This document shows positions 11,136-21,284 of a stretch of 64,000 nt of DNA, one piece after another. How positions within the stretch are numbered: position 1 is the first letter of the stretch; each line of letters starts with the position of its first letter. This stretch comes from Calliphora vicina (Eukaryota; Arthropoda; Insecta; Diptera; Calliphoridae). A program made the translations under genes and the position numbers. The notes beneath the pieces are model-generated. The model had not been told where the DNA came from. It ran no database searches and worked only from the letters and a program-made list of their open reading frames with translations. The DNA is taken from NCBI RefSeq assembly GCF_958450345.1, contig NC_088783.1:57202395-57266394 (forward strand), in the 5' to 3' direction.

Positions 11136-12230
11136 GACCAATAGGGACTTCCGAATTCTGACAGTTGATAGCAGCCATGTTGTTGAAGCTACATCTGTCA
11201 AATTATTAGTTATTTATGTTTTGCCAAATCGCCATGGACGGGCATAGCGTTCAACAACACCTGGAAATGTTAAAATTGGGGTTCTGTTCGGGCTACGTTC
11301 CGCTCGCTACGCCCATTTTTTGGTGAGTCCCATTTCTGTCTAAATGGGAACGTCAAGAAACAAAATTGTCGAGTTTGGGACCATACAAATCCACATGAGA
11401 TCCAAGGGCGTCCTATCATCCCGAAAAATTCACTGTTTGGTGAGGATTTTGGGCTGGCGACGTCATAGGTCCATTTTTCTTTGAGAACGACGTTGGCCAG
11501 GTCACCACCGTCAACGGCGAGCGATATAAGTTGATGATTACCAACTTCTTTTGACCTGAATTGGATGATATGGACACCAACGACATGTGATTTGACGATA
11601 CGAATCCACATAAGATCCAAGAGCGTCTAATACATCCCGAAAAAGTCACTGTTTGGTGAGGATTTTGGGCTGGCGGCGTCATCGGTCCATATTTCTTTGA
11701 GAACGTGATTGGCCAGGTCACCACCGTCAAAACCGGACGATATAGGTTGATGATTACCAACTTCTTTTTACCTGAATTAGATGATATGGACACCAACGAC
11801 ATGTGATTTGACGATACCAATCCACATGAGATCCAAGAGCGTCAAATACATCCCGAAAAAGTCACTGTTTGGTGAGGATTTTGGGCTGGCGGCGTCATCG
11901 GTCCATATTTCTTGGAGAACGACTGCGCTATAGGTTGATGATTACCAACTTCTTTTGACCTGAATTGGATAATATGGACACCAACGACCTGTGGTTTCAA
12001 GAGGACAGCGCTACATGCTATACAGCTCATGTCACATTGGATATTCTGCACGAACGATTTGAGGGCATGGTCATCTCACGAGGAGAAGATGTGAACTGGT
12101 CACCGATATCGTGCTATTTGTCCCTTTTACACTTTTTCTTGTGGGGTTTTCTTTAGCCGCAGGTCTATGCGAATACAACAGAAACCTCAGCGGTTCTCAA
12201 AGCCAATAGCAATCGGTCAGCTAGATTCAA
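11136..12230 (+). pseudogene. Tc1/mariner-superfamily transposase relic, internally deleted and triplicated
   Basis: Starts with a GGACTTCCGAATTCTGACAG-type leader shared with 21295-21420. A start-like ATGGACGGGCATAG is followed directly by sequence matching the middle of an insect transposase (translations close to NPHEIQERPIHPEKVTVW, then FWAGGVIGPYFFEND). The C-terminal part is recognisable near 11970-12160 (MDTNDLWFQ, ATCYTAHVTLDILHERFEG, FFLWGF). The N-terminal DNA-binding region is missing, and the copy at 21285 has the same gap, so an internally deleted derivative seems to have spread. Stops and frameshifts are numerous; no function is expected. Confidence 0.75.
11398..11960 (+). repeat. 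Tandem triplication (~215 bp) of a transposase fragment
   Basis: AGATCCAAGGGCG or AGATCCAAGAGCG begins units at 11398, 11613 and 11829, 215-216 bp apart. Each unit covers the stretch from IQERP through the TNDM motif. The third unit is shortened by a deletion (GAGAACGACTGCGC near 11920) and runs into the unduplicated C-terminal part. Confidence 0.85.
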
Positions 12231-12329
12231 AAAATACAAATTTTTGATATCTCACACACACTTTGTTTCACTTAAATTTAAAGATAGGAAGCGCTTAATG
12301 ATAACGGATAAATGATGCCTCTTATGAAG

Positions 12330-12892
12330 TTCCTCAGATACGATGGGTGACTGAATCTACTTGTGCTATCACAAGAATGATATGACGTGCGCTTATAGTC
12401 CAGCGCAGGTCATATCATTCTTCTACTTGGAATAAAACGTCTAAAACTTAGCAATATGGTGGCGGTGATCACCGGACATTGCACTTTTGCTACCCATGCT
12501 GGAAGACTTGGGCTGTCTCATTATGACTTCTTCAGGAGTTGTGAAAATGAGGAAGAGACAATTTTTCCCTCTTTATGTAATTGTCCGACACTAGGAGATC
12601 TGCGTCCTCTCTACATTAGGAAATGCAGTTGGCTATGAAGGCCGGATATGAGAATATCACCGCAGGGACGCTGAATCCTTCGAATGACATTTGCATTCAC
12701 TCTCTCTTCTATCTTCTTCTTTGCGATCTTCAGCATCATCATAAACTTTAACTTACCCTCCTCTATTTGTCTTCCTATCTCTCGCTCTTCTTTCTTCAAC
12801 TTTCAGGTACCGCAATGGGAACTTTAATGAACCCAAGTGAGCTGTACAAATCTCCTTTTGGGTGGCTACCTTTTAAACTAATCTAACCAAGG
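12330..12892 (+). pseudogene. Non-LTR retrotransposon, RNase H end and 3' UTR
   Basis: A plus-strand frame from about 12347 reads RWVTESTCAITR. After an interruption, 12456-12638 reads VITGHC.FATHAGRLGLSHYDFFRSC, then ENEEET and LCNCPTL. This is the conserved tail of pol in RNase H-bearing insect non-LTR elements (I, LOA and R1 type), normally VLTGHC...RLGL..ndFCRSC.DEEEE...CNCPAL. It ends near 12892 with GTACCGCAATGGGAACTTTA and a CTAATCTAACC tail, typical of the 3' end of such elements. Stop codons and a hairpin insertion inactivate it. Confidence 0.7.
12372..12423. repeat. Short hairpin inside the non-LTR relic
   Basis: CAAGAATGATATGACGTGCGC and its near complement GCGCAGGTCATATCATTCTT are separated by about 10 bp. 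The hairpin interrupts the frame between ESTCAITR and the VITGHC motif, so it may be a tiny palindromic insertion. Confidence 0.6.
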
Positions 12893-12958
12893 GCTTAATG
12901 AAATACCCTTTATATCTTGATTCTATTTCCTTTTCATCCCTTAATTTTCAAACGGTAA

Positions 12959-13122
12959 AGCTACGTTTCCGCATACACCGTAATCGGCACCGAAAACGAA
13001 ATTCCATACATTTGCACCGAAAAAATGTTCTGAAACGAACTTCATGTGGAGTGTTTTTTTTCGGTGCAAATGTATGGAATTTCGTTTTCGGCGCCGATTA
13101 CGGTGTATGCGGAAACGTAGCT
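12959..13122. mobile_element. Palindromic MITE with TAA target duplication
   Basis: Ends AGCTACGTTTCCGCATACAC and its exact complement GTGTATGCGGAAACGTAGCT. The arms are about 67 bp, nearly perfect, around a loop of roughly 30 bp. TAA flanks both sides (12956-12958 and 13123-13125), which would fit the 3-bp duplications of PIF/Harbinger elements. Non-coding. Confidence 0.8.
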
Positions 13123-13139
13123 TAAGAGATTTTCAAAGC

Positions 13140-14212
13140 AGAAGGAGTATACACCTCCCTCATATCTTTTTGACAATTAATTGGGGTTAATTCGTTTCGT
13201 TTGAAGAGGTCCAATTGTCCAATATTTTAGTTCCGCTCCTTTTTATTAATTGATGATCTAAACAGTCATTCCCTTGTTAGAGTATCTTTACAACCCCATC
13301 CTGGATATGAAAAAAATCCTCAACAAAACTTATTTTTAATTTGCATTAATTTTGTATTTAGGAGATAGTCAAAGTTCGTCAAACTTATTTCTCATGTAAT
13401 AATATCATTCTCCAAACTTTTGACAATCCTTTTGACAATCTCTTGTTGTTTTCTGATCGTTTGTTTAACAAACCGTTTCTGTTTGGAATTGAGATCTTGT
13501 TTGGATTCTACCCTATATTACCATTAAAAATATACGTCTCCTCTTCCTCGTCGTTACAGCTTCTACAAAAAGACGTTGTAAGAGAGTCGCAGCATTTGAG
13601 CGTTTCTACCTAGATCCCAATGGACAGTAAAGACCGCTGTAAGGTTTGGTGGAATCTGGGCATATCCATATTAGGACAGATTGTTCTGGTCTCCTTCCTC
13701 TAGTAAGCTCTTTCTTCCATTTTTCTTTGAAAGTGTGAATTCTACCCTAAATCAACATTACAGAGATAAGTCTATGTTTACCAAACATTACACGACTTCT
13801 GTCTCCAAAAAAATGTTGCAAGGATGTCGCTGCATCTGAGGTGTACATAGATCCCAGTGAACTGTAAAGTTGGGTACACACTTCATGGAAATTCATTATT
13901 CAATTCTCAATCTTCAATTTCTCAATTACTTCAGTCTAGAAGTTTATGTTGTCGTGCAGGATAATAAGAAGTCTGAATTATATAAACTAGGAAATTGTTA
14001 TTCCTTTAGTCAAGTACAAGGTCTACATGGATTTTCGACTATCTTCATCTACCATTTTGGCAGCCTCCTGAAGCAAAGCTCACTTGGGTCCAAGTTGTCA
14101 TTCCTTATGCCAATCGCACAATATAGAATATATGTTTCTTGGCAGCCATCGTTCTTTTGCAAATGTGAATTTTACATAAAACACCATCTTGTTGATCTAA
14201 TGAAAGAGGGGA
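13140..14212. repeat. Segmental duplication, left copy
   Basis: Runs in parallel with 16340-17345. Both contain GACAATCTCTTG...TTTCTGATCGTTTGTTTAAC, a non-LTR fragment and then the same 340-bp tail (GGTACACACTTCATGGAAAT ... CACCATTTTGGCAGCC ... GTTGATCTAATGAAAG). The copies differ by small indels and substitutions. Confidence 0.75.
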
Positions 14213-14930
14213 TTCTACCCTATATCACCATTTGTCTCCTCTTCCTCGACGTTACGGCTTCTACAGAAAGACGTTGTTAGGGAGCCGTAGCCTTTGAGAT
14301 GGAAAATGGGTAGAGTTATAGCTAGCAAGTCGTATCCTCTGCTTATCCATATTAGGCCAGATTGTTCTGGTCTCATTGATCTAGTAAGCTCTTTCTTCCA
14401 TTTTTCTATCTTCTTCCTCGTCAGTACAGTTCTACGAAAAAACGTTGTAAGGGAGCCGCAGCCTTTGAGCGTGTGTATCTAGATCCCAGTGAACTGTAAA
14501 GACCGCTGTAAGGTTACCTGGAATCTGGGCAGATTTATAGCAAGTGGTCTCCTTCCTCTAGTAAGCTCTTTCTTCCATTGTTCTTTGAAAGTGTGGATTC
14601 TACTCTATATCACCATTACAGAGATAAGGGTTTGTTAAGCAAACATTCCAGGTCTTCTGTGCCCAAATTGAGAACAATGACTGAGAAAATGTTTGTCTTC
14701 TCTTCCTCGTCGTTGCTTCTACAGAAAGATGAGTAAGGCAGTCGCAGCCTTTGATGTCTCGCTTTCTCCTCTAGATATAGCTGCATTCTTGGCCAGTTTT
14801 CGATGTAATATATCCTGGAGGGTTCTAATTGCCGCTTTCCTTTCAGTAAATTTTTGGATGTCCCAGCTCCATATTCCTTGATTCCTAAGTCGTAAGGCGA
14901 CTACTTTTATGGCCATAATTTTGACTTCAA
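13520..14930 (-). pseudogene. Scrambled non-LTR RNase H fragments, first cluster
   Basis: Minus-strand translation repeatedly gives LTAVFTVHWDLG...AQ.LRL.YNVF, then after a frameshift CRSCNDEEEET and a CHCP-type motif. This is the same pol tail as at 12456. Copies lie near 13540-13660, 14215-14300, 14410-14510 and 14695-14760. The piece at 14719-14916 reads WDIQKFTERKAAIRTLQDIL, an RNase H domain segment that normally lies upstream. Fragments are tandem, truncated and separated by a recurring AAGAAAGAGCTTACTAG-type linker. None could encode an active enzyme. Confidence 0.7.
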
Positions 14931-16340
14931 TTCAACACATTCTAAGGAAGGTAGAGGCTGCCAAGTCACATCTATCCCGTACATTAGTCATAAAACACCA
15001 ATGCAAAACGGGTTCAGATTTTCGATCAAAGTTCGTTAAACTAACTTTCTGATTCAATAATGCCCTTCTCCTATTTAATTCCCCCATCTCCTTTTTACAA
15101 TCTCTTGGGGTTTTCTGACCGCTTGAAAAGGGATTGTCTCAAATTTTTAATAAATCATTTTTGTTCGTAAGTTCTTTCCTTAGTAGGGTATCCAAAAGCC
15201 TTGACAACTCCTTGCTAGATCAGAGAAAAAAAAATAACCTCAACAAAACTCCTTTTTAATTTGCCATAATTTTCAAAATGTTTTATTTAGCAGATAGACA
15301 AAGTTCGTATTCGAGCATGTTCGTGGTGGAGAGTTCAAATGTTTTGTTTCTATTTTTATTTAAAAAAATACAATTTATTTTTATTTTGCATGTGCAACTT
15401 AACATGTTTATGCATGAGCAAACATGCATATTACATGTGCCATGTGTCTGGAGGTTTTTTTCTTGTTGTGCTCCTGTCTGAACGATGCCAGGTTATAGTA
15501 TTGGAAGTTCTTAAGGAAATAGAAACATAAACATTAAAAATATATGTTTGTATGTGGAAATTTACAATGTACTTGGAAGTTTTTTGTAAAAACAAAATAC
15601 TCAGGGCTCAAGAGCCTGCTGAACTTGATAAATGTGTGTAAGTGTAAGAGTATTTTACAATAAATTGCAACGTGGTGGCTGTGGCAATAGCATTACCAAA
15701 GAGTAGAGAGAGAGTTTGAGAGGTTTTGGGAAAAATAACGGCCAACCTTCGGCTTCTAAGACTTATTTCACCACTTTGCCACACCTTTTTGGTCTTTTAG
15801 TCCTTCGTCTTCTATGTCTGTCTGTGAGTTTGTGTGCTTTTGAGTTTAGAACTTTGACATGCAATTATGTTTACCTCGTCTTAAATATGTTTTTATATAT
15901 TTTTGTTATTGTTTTCACCCATTCAGTTATTGTTGCATGCCACATGTAACGGTTCTTTATTCACACAACAAATAAGCAAGAACGAGCCAAAAAAAATACT
16001 TGTCATATCAGTCACTGTTTACACCGGCGTGTTTGTTGTTTTTTTTTTGTTTAAATGCCATTACTGCTGCTGCCTGCCACTTGCTACTTGCTACCTTTAG
16101 TAATTCTTCATTTGTTGAAGCTTTGTCCTCCATGTTTCTACTCCATACATGCATATTTAACTTTTTTCGCTAGTCTTTATATTTTTTTGCATTACTGCTG
16201 TCTGTTTCCCTTTAAATTTGTATCCTTTTTCATGGAGTCTTCTTCTTCAAGATCCCCTGGAGTGTTAAGCTTTATGGTTACATTTAGGGTTTATTATACA
16301 GAAAGATTTGGGAAATGCATGATAGGATTAGAAGATATTC
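14931..16340. other. Intervening sequence between the non-LTR clusters
   Basis: Low-complexity, T-rich plus strand with several short hydrophobic frames (15278-15481, 15716-15949, 16055-16348) that lack family motifs. A sequence resembling GCAGATAGACAAAGTTCGT recurs near 13360, 15290 and 16460, so part of this is repeat material. No gene supported. Confidence 0.4.
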
Positions 16341-17345
16341 GAAATTGACGCAAGGTAGTGTAATCCGCGAGAAAATTATCATCCTTTGACAATTCTTGTG
16401 ATCAATTCCTTTCGTTTGAAAATCCCCAACTTCTTTTTAATTTTACAAATTTTGTATTTAGCAGATAGACAAAGTTAGTCAAACTTGTTTCTCATGTAAT
16501 AATATCATTCTCCAAACTAGTATTTAGTTTTCTCCCTATAAAACTCATTCATCTCCTTTTGACAATCTCTTGAGGTTTTCTGATCGTTTGTTTAACAACC
16601 CATTTTTTTAAATTAAGATCTTGCGTTGATTCTACCCTATATCACCATTACAAATATACGTTTCCTCTTCTTCATCGTTACAGCTTCTACAAAAAGACGT
16701 TGTAAGGGAGTCGCAGCCTTTGAGCGTTTGTACCTAGATCCCAATGGACAGTAAAGACCGCTGTAAGGTTTGGTGGAATCTGGGCATATCCATATTAGGT
16801 CAGATTGTTCTGGTCTCCTTGCTCTAGTAATCTCTTTCTTCCATTTTTCATTGAAAGTGTGAATTCTACCCTAAATCACCATTACAGAGATAAGTCTAGG
16901 TTTACCAAACATTACACGATTTATGTCTCCAAAAAGATGTTGCAAGGATGTCGCTGCATTTGAGGTGTACCTAAATCCCAGTGAACTGTAAAGTTGGGTA
17001 CACACTTCATGGAAATTCATTATTTAAATCTCAATTACTTCAGTCTAAAAGTTTATGTTCTCATGAAGGATAATAAGAAGTCTGGTGTATTTCAGTCGCC
17101 AACTAATTTACTGAATTATATAAACTAGGAAATTGTTATTCCTTTTGTCAAGTGCAAGATCTACATGGATTTCGACTATCTTCATCTACCATTTTGGCAG
17201 CCTCCTGAAGCAAAGCTCACTTGGGTCGAAGTTGTCATTCCTTATGCCAATCGCACCATATAGAATATATGTTTCTTGGCAGCCATCGTTCTTCTGCAAA
17301 TGTGAATTTTACATAAAACACCATTTTGTTGATCTAATGAAAGTG
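16340..17345. repeat. Segmental duplication, right copy
   Basis: Second copy of the block at 13140-14212, about 3.1 kb downstream and in the same orientation. It includes the tail ending GTTGATCTAATGAAAG near 17342. Divergence between the copies is modest but obvious by eye. Confidence 0.75.
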
Positions 17346-18720
17346 TGGATTCTACCCTATATCACCATAACAGAGATAAGTCTGTTCACCAAACATTCCA
17401 CGTCTTCTGTGTCCAAATAGTGGACAATGACAGACAAAATGTTTCATTGTCTCCTCTTCCTCGTTGTTACAGCATCTACAAAAATACATTTTAAGGGAGT
17501 CGCTGCCTTTGATCATGTGTACCTAGATCACAGTGAACAGTAAAGACCGCTGTATGGTTAGCTGGATTCTGAGCAGATTTATAGCAAGTCACGCATTCTG
17601 TCCCCAAATAGTGGACAATGACAGACAAACTGTTAATTTATCTCCTCTTCCTCGACGTTACAGCTTCTACAGAAAGACATTGTAAGGGAGTGGAAGCTTT
17701 TGGAATGGAATCTGGGAAGATTTATAACAAGCAAGTCATATCCTCTGCATATCCATATTAGGCCAGATTGTTCTGGTCTCATTGCTCTAGTAAGCTCTTT
17801 CTTCCATTTTTCTCTCTTCTTCCTCGACGTTACAGCTTCTACAGAAAGACTTTGTAAGGAAGTCGCAGCATTTGAGCGTGTGTAACTAGATCCCACTAAC
17901 TGTAAAGACCGCTGTAAGGTTACCTGGAATCTGGGCAGATTTATAGCAAGTTAATGGTATCCTTGCTCTAGTAAGCTCTTTCTTCCATTGTCCTTTGAAA
18001 GTGTGGATTCTACCCTATTCACCATTACAGAGGTAAGTCTTTGTTGAGCAAACATTCCAGGTCTTCTGTGCCCAAATTGTTTACAATGACATAGAAAATG
18101 TTTATCTTCTCTTCCTCGTCGTTACAGCTTCTACAGAAAGATGTGTAAGGCAGTCGCAGCCTTTGAGCGTGTGTACCTAGATTCCAGTGAACAGTAAAGA
18201 CCGCTGAAAGGTTAATTGGAATCTGGGCAGATTTATAACAAATCGTATCCTCTGCCTATCCATATTAGGTCAGACTGATCTATTCTCCTTACTCTAGTAA
18301 GCTCTTTCTTCCATTTTTCTTCAACAATGAGATTAAGTGTGAAATTTAAGTTGTTTATCCCGCAATGTAGGGATGGCAATATCACGACTGAATTCATTGA
18401 AATCTAAGGTGGTACTAGTATTCGGAATTTCATCAGCTCTGCAGTTTCCATCAATGTGCCATGGTCAGTTACCCATATAAGGGAAATCGATTAATGTCTC
18501 GCTTTCTCCTCTAGAGATAGCTGCTTTCTTGGCCAGTTTTCGATGTAATATTTTTATTCTCTAGGATTCTAATTGCAGCTTTCCTATCAGTAAATTTGTG
18601 GATATCCCAGCTCCATATTCCTTAATTCTTATGTCGTACTGCGGCTACTGTTATAGCCATAATTTTTTCAACATATTCTTGAATTCAACATATTCTCCGG
18701 AAGGTAGAGGTATAAAACCT
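16600..18720 (-). pseudogene. Scrambled non-LTR RNase H fragments, second cluster
   Basis: At least five more copies of the CRSCNDEEEE-type pol tail (near 16640-16780, 17450-17550, 17640-17700, 17815-17920 and 18105-18210) alternate with PEQSGLIWICRGYDLL linkers. The upstream end (18720 towards 18380) is more orderly. It reads LESWRIKILHRKLAKKAAIS, then HIDGNCRADEIPNTSTTLDF, the histidine/DGNCRADE region of RNase H in I/LOA-like elements (family form GH..I.GN..ADELAR). So 18720 down to about 18100 may be the parent arrangement, and the rest repeated 3' pieces. Confidence 0.7.
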
Positions 18721-19198
18721 CGATCAAAAATGGGTTCAGGTATTGTGTAGTAGATCCTAAAATTCAATGTCTCATCTTTCTCGTCTTTACTATTGATTTG
18801 CTCGGATAGTAGCAGCTAACGATGCCAATCAGTGACATAGATGGGTTAGTCCTTAGTACAAAAACTCAAATTGTCTAATTTAACAACAAACTAGTCATCT
18901 ATATATCCCGTTGATCCTATAAGGAGCATAGGGCCTCCATAAATTGGTTGATTTCACGTTGCTCTAGCCCTTACCCATTCCGGATATTTGCCTTCTTCAT
19001 GTATGAACTGGGCGTCCCCTTCTTCTGCTGCCTTGTAGATTCCACTCAATTGAATTTCTTGTGATGTCATTCCATGGTATGAGCAATGCAGCTATTTACG
19101 TCATTTTATTTCAGAAGATGGGCTGTTGCTTGGATTGTTCCCAGAGCATAATGTTCACCACTATCGGTAATAACATGTGAAACTTTCCTAATTCTTTC
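18721..19198. other. Unassigned sequence between non-LTR and mariner relics
   Basis: On the minus strand a stretch reads AQFIHEEGKYPEWVRARAT, which I cannot place. It might be upstream non-LTR coding sequence or a separate relic. No intact frame. Confidence 0.3.
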
Positions 19199-19775
19199 TA
19201 GCGTTGCCGTGATGGAATATTACGGTTTCATGTCTGGCCGCATATTTTCGACGATTTTCGGCCATTGCTCACTTAAATCAGTTGCGTTCGGTACAGGTTC
19301 CCTTTGATGGTCGGGTCAGATTTCACCAGCTCATAATGGATAGGACGCTTTTGGTCCCACCAAATGCAGAGTTTAACCATAGCACCATGGATATTTGGCT
19401 GGTTGAGCGGGCTTAACATACGATACGCTTACGCTTCGGGTTATTATTATTTCAAGGTCTCTCGGCTTCAATTCAATTTCTCTGCTTTTGGATGAATCCT
19501 GCTGCTTGCAAAAGTTTTTGAAATTGCTACATGAGTAGCTCCCAATGATTTTGCAAGCTCTTGTTGCGTTTTACAACAATCTTCATGGAATAATGCCTCC
19601 AATTTATGACTGGCTTGGGCGATATTTGCCTTCCATGTCAAAATCACCACTTCTGAACCACACAAATCATCTCTCCAATGTTGAAATTCATCCCAGAGAG
19701 ATGAAAATATATTTAATTTTTGAACTAATATCTTTTCAATAAATCCATTTCTATGAAATTCCATAACGGTAAACC
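19199..19775 (-). pseudogene. mariner (DD34D) transposase relic
   Basis: Minus strand from 19764: the first 20-30 residues are non-homologous or decayed. Then HKLEALFHEDCCKTQQELAK, SLGATHVAISK and F.QK-like motifs match the second helix-turn-helix of mariner transposase. Further on come HGAMVKLCIWWDQKR, IHYELVKSD and NLYRTQLI. The C-terminal catalytic part is lost at 19199. A deletion removes the segment around the first catalytic Asp (DEKWIHYD in other copies), so it is inactive. Confidence 0.8.
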
Positions 19776-21004
19776 CTTTATTTTAGCATATGACAGAGGA
19801 GATTCCCTAGTAATGTTGGCATTTTTTCACTTCATTAGCTTTTGTTTTTCTGTCATTTTCAGCAGCATTTTGTTATTGTTTAAATGTATCTTCGTTACAT
19901 TTTTTCTGTTAATATTTTCTGTATTTATTTATACATTTTTATGCACTAATTAAAAATGTCTGAAGTGGGTTTTTGTGTGGCGAAGCTGGTGGGTGGCAGT
20001 GGTGGCAGTAGATTATAAAAAAGAACGTATCGACAAACTCTCTATTCAAAAAAATACTAGGAGCTGATGTCTGTTAGATGTATAATTTAATTTTATTCAA
20101 AGGAAAGAACTTGCTAAATTAAAAAGGATGTGACCTTTAGTCGGTTTTGTCAGGAGATAAGTAGATTAAATAGATGGTAGGTAGTTTCAAATTCTTTATA
20201 TTTAAATGTAGTTGAATTTGAAATATGAATAGAGATAATTATATGGTAAACAATTTTAATAATCTTTAATAGTTTGGCAACTAGAAGAAAACATCGTACA
20301 GATTGTTAGCAAAAGGCAAAAGATAAGTGTCAAAATGCATTCAAATTAAAAGAATCATGTGAGAAATAAGATGAGAGAGTTTTAAAAGTAACCCAAATGT
20401 CTGAACAAGGTTTTAAACTCGAGAATTAAACTGTAAAATGGAATACAATCTGCAGATTTCAGGGAAGTTAACTTCGCCACTTGATTTCAACACGGAAATA
20501 TGTATTTGAATTTGTAGTCCTTTCAAATTGCGAAGTAATACCTCAATATCCTCCAATATTTTCCAAATTTTTTCCGAATGCCACAACTAATTTGTTTTCT
20601 CAGTGTAGTATTAAAATCACTAAAATACTTGAATCAATTGGATAAAACAAAACAATTACATTGAAGTAAATAAGCATTTTATTAAAACAATAAAGACAAA
20701 CAATAAAATCTGTCATGCATTACTCAGTCAGTCAGTCATTCACTCATTAATTCAATCACATACATTGTATGCAACCAGCTCACTTACTCTCTCTCTCCCT
20801 TCCTTCCTTTCTGCCTCCATTTAAACAGAGACTAAATGAAATACATAAAGTGCGGGTATGTTGTTGTTTTTTTCTTCATTTGTTTTGCTCAGATATTTTT
20901 GCATAAAATGCAGACAGTCACACAAAACAATAAAAACTATACACTGCAGGTTATTGTAATAGTGAAAAGCAGGTTTAAGATTTTAAATACCCGGCCGGAA
21001 CAGT
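19776..21004. other. AT-rich intergenic sequence
   Basis: No recognised gene or element. There are short simple-sequence stretches (GTCAGTCAGTCA near 20728, CT-rich near 20792). The reading frame at 19753-19953 is hydrophobic noise from T-rich DNA. Confidence 0.4.
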
Positions 21005-21012
21005 GATCAAAT

Positions 21013-21151
21013 CATAGAGAAACATAGAGCGGAAACTAGAAAACTTGTTTTCATATAGTTTTTTCTACTAATACATTCTCACAACTTAGGTTTCTGACAA
21101 CTGAGTTAGGTCTTTAACAGGAGAGTTTCCGCTCTATGTCTATTCTCTATG
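21013..21151. mobile_element. 139-bp MITE with 8-bp target duplication
   Basis: Ends CATAGAGAAACATAGAGCGG and complementary CCGCTCTATGTC...TTCTCTATG. Exact 8-bp duplications GATCAAAT lie at 21005-21012 and 21152-21159. An 8-bp duplication points to the hAT or P superfamily, although the terminal CATAGAGAA is not the usual hAT CAGNG. Non-coding. Confidence 0.85.
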
Positions 21152-21284
21152 GATCAAATAACAAAAACTACGGACACCTTCTGAATTTATCATAGGTTTT
21201 GTCAAATGTCAGCAGGTTGTCAGAAAAATCTTTTACATTTCAGTGCTCCAGATAGGATCTGGCAAAAACTGTCCGAAATTAAAT

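Noticed and set aside
14719..14916. Novel 65-codon minus-strand gene
   Set aside because: The translation (WDIQKFTERKAAIRTLQDIL) recurs at about 18500-18640 and belongs to the RNase H region of the non-LTR relics.
16055..16348. 97-codon hydrophobic membrane protein
   Set aside because: T-rich low-complexity DNA yields Phe/Leu/Cys-rich frames by chance; no signal-peptide-to-domain structure and no conserved neighbour.
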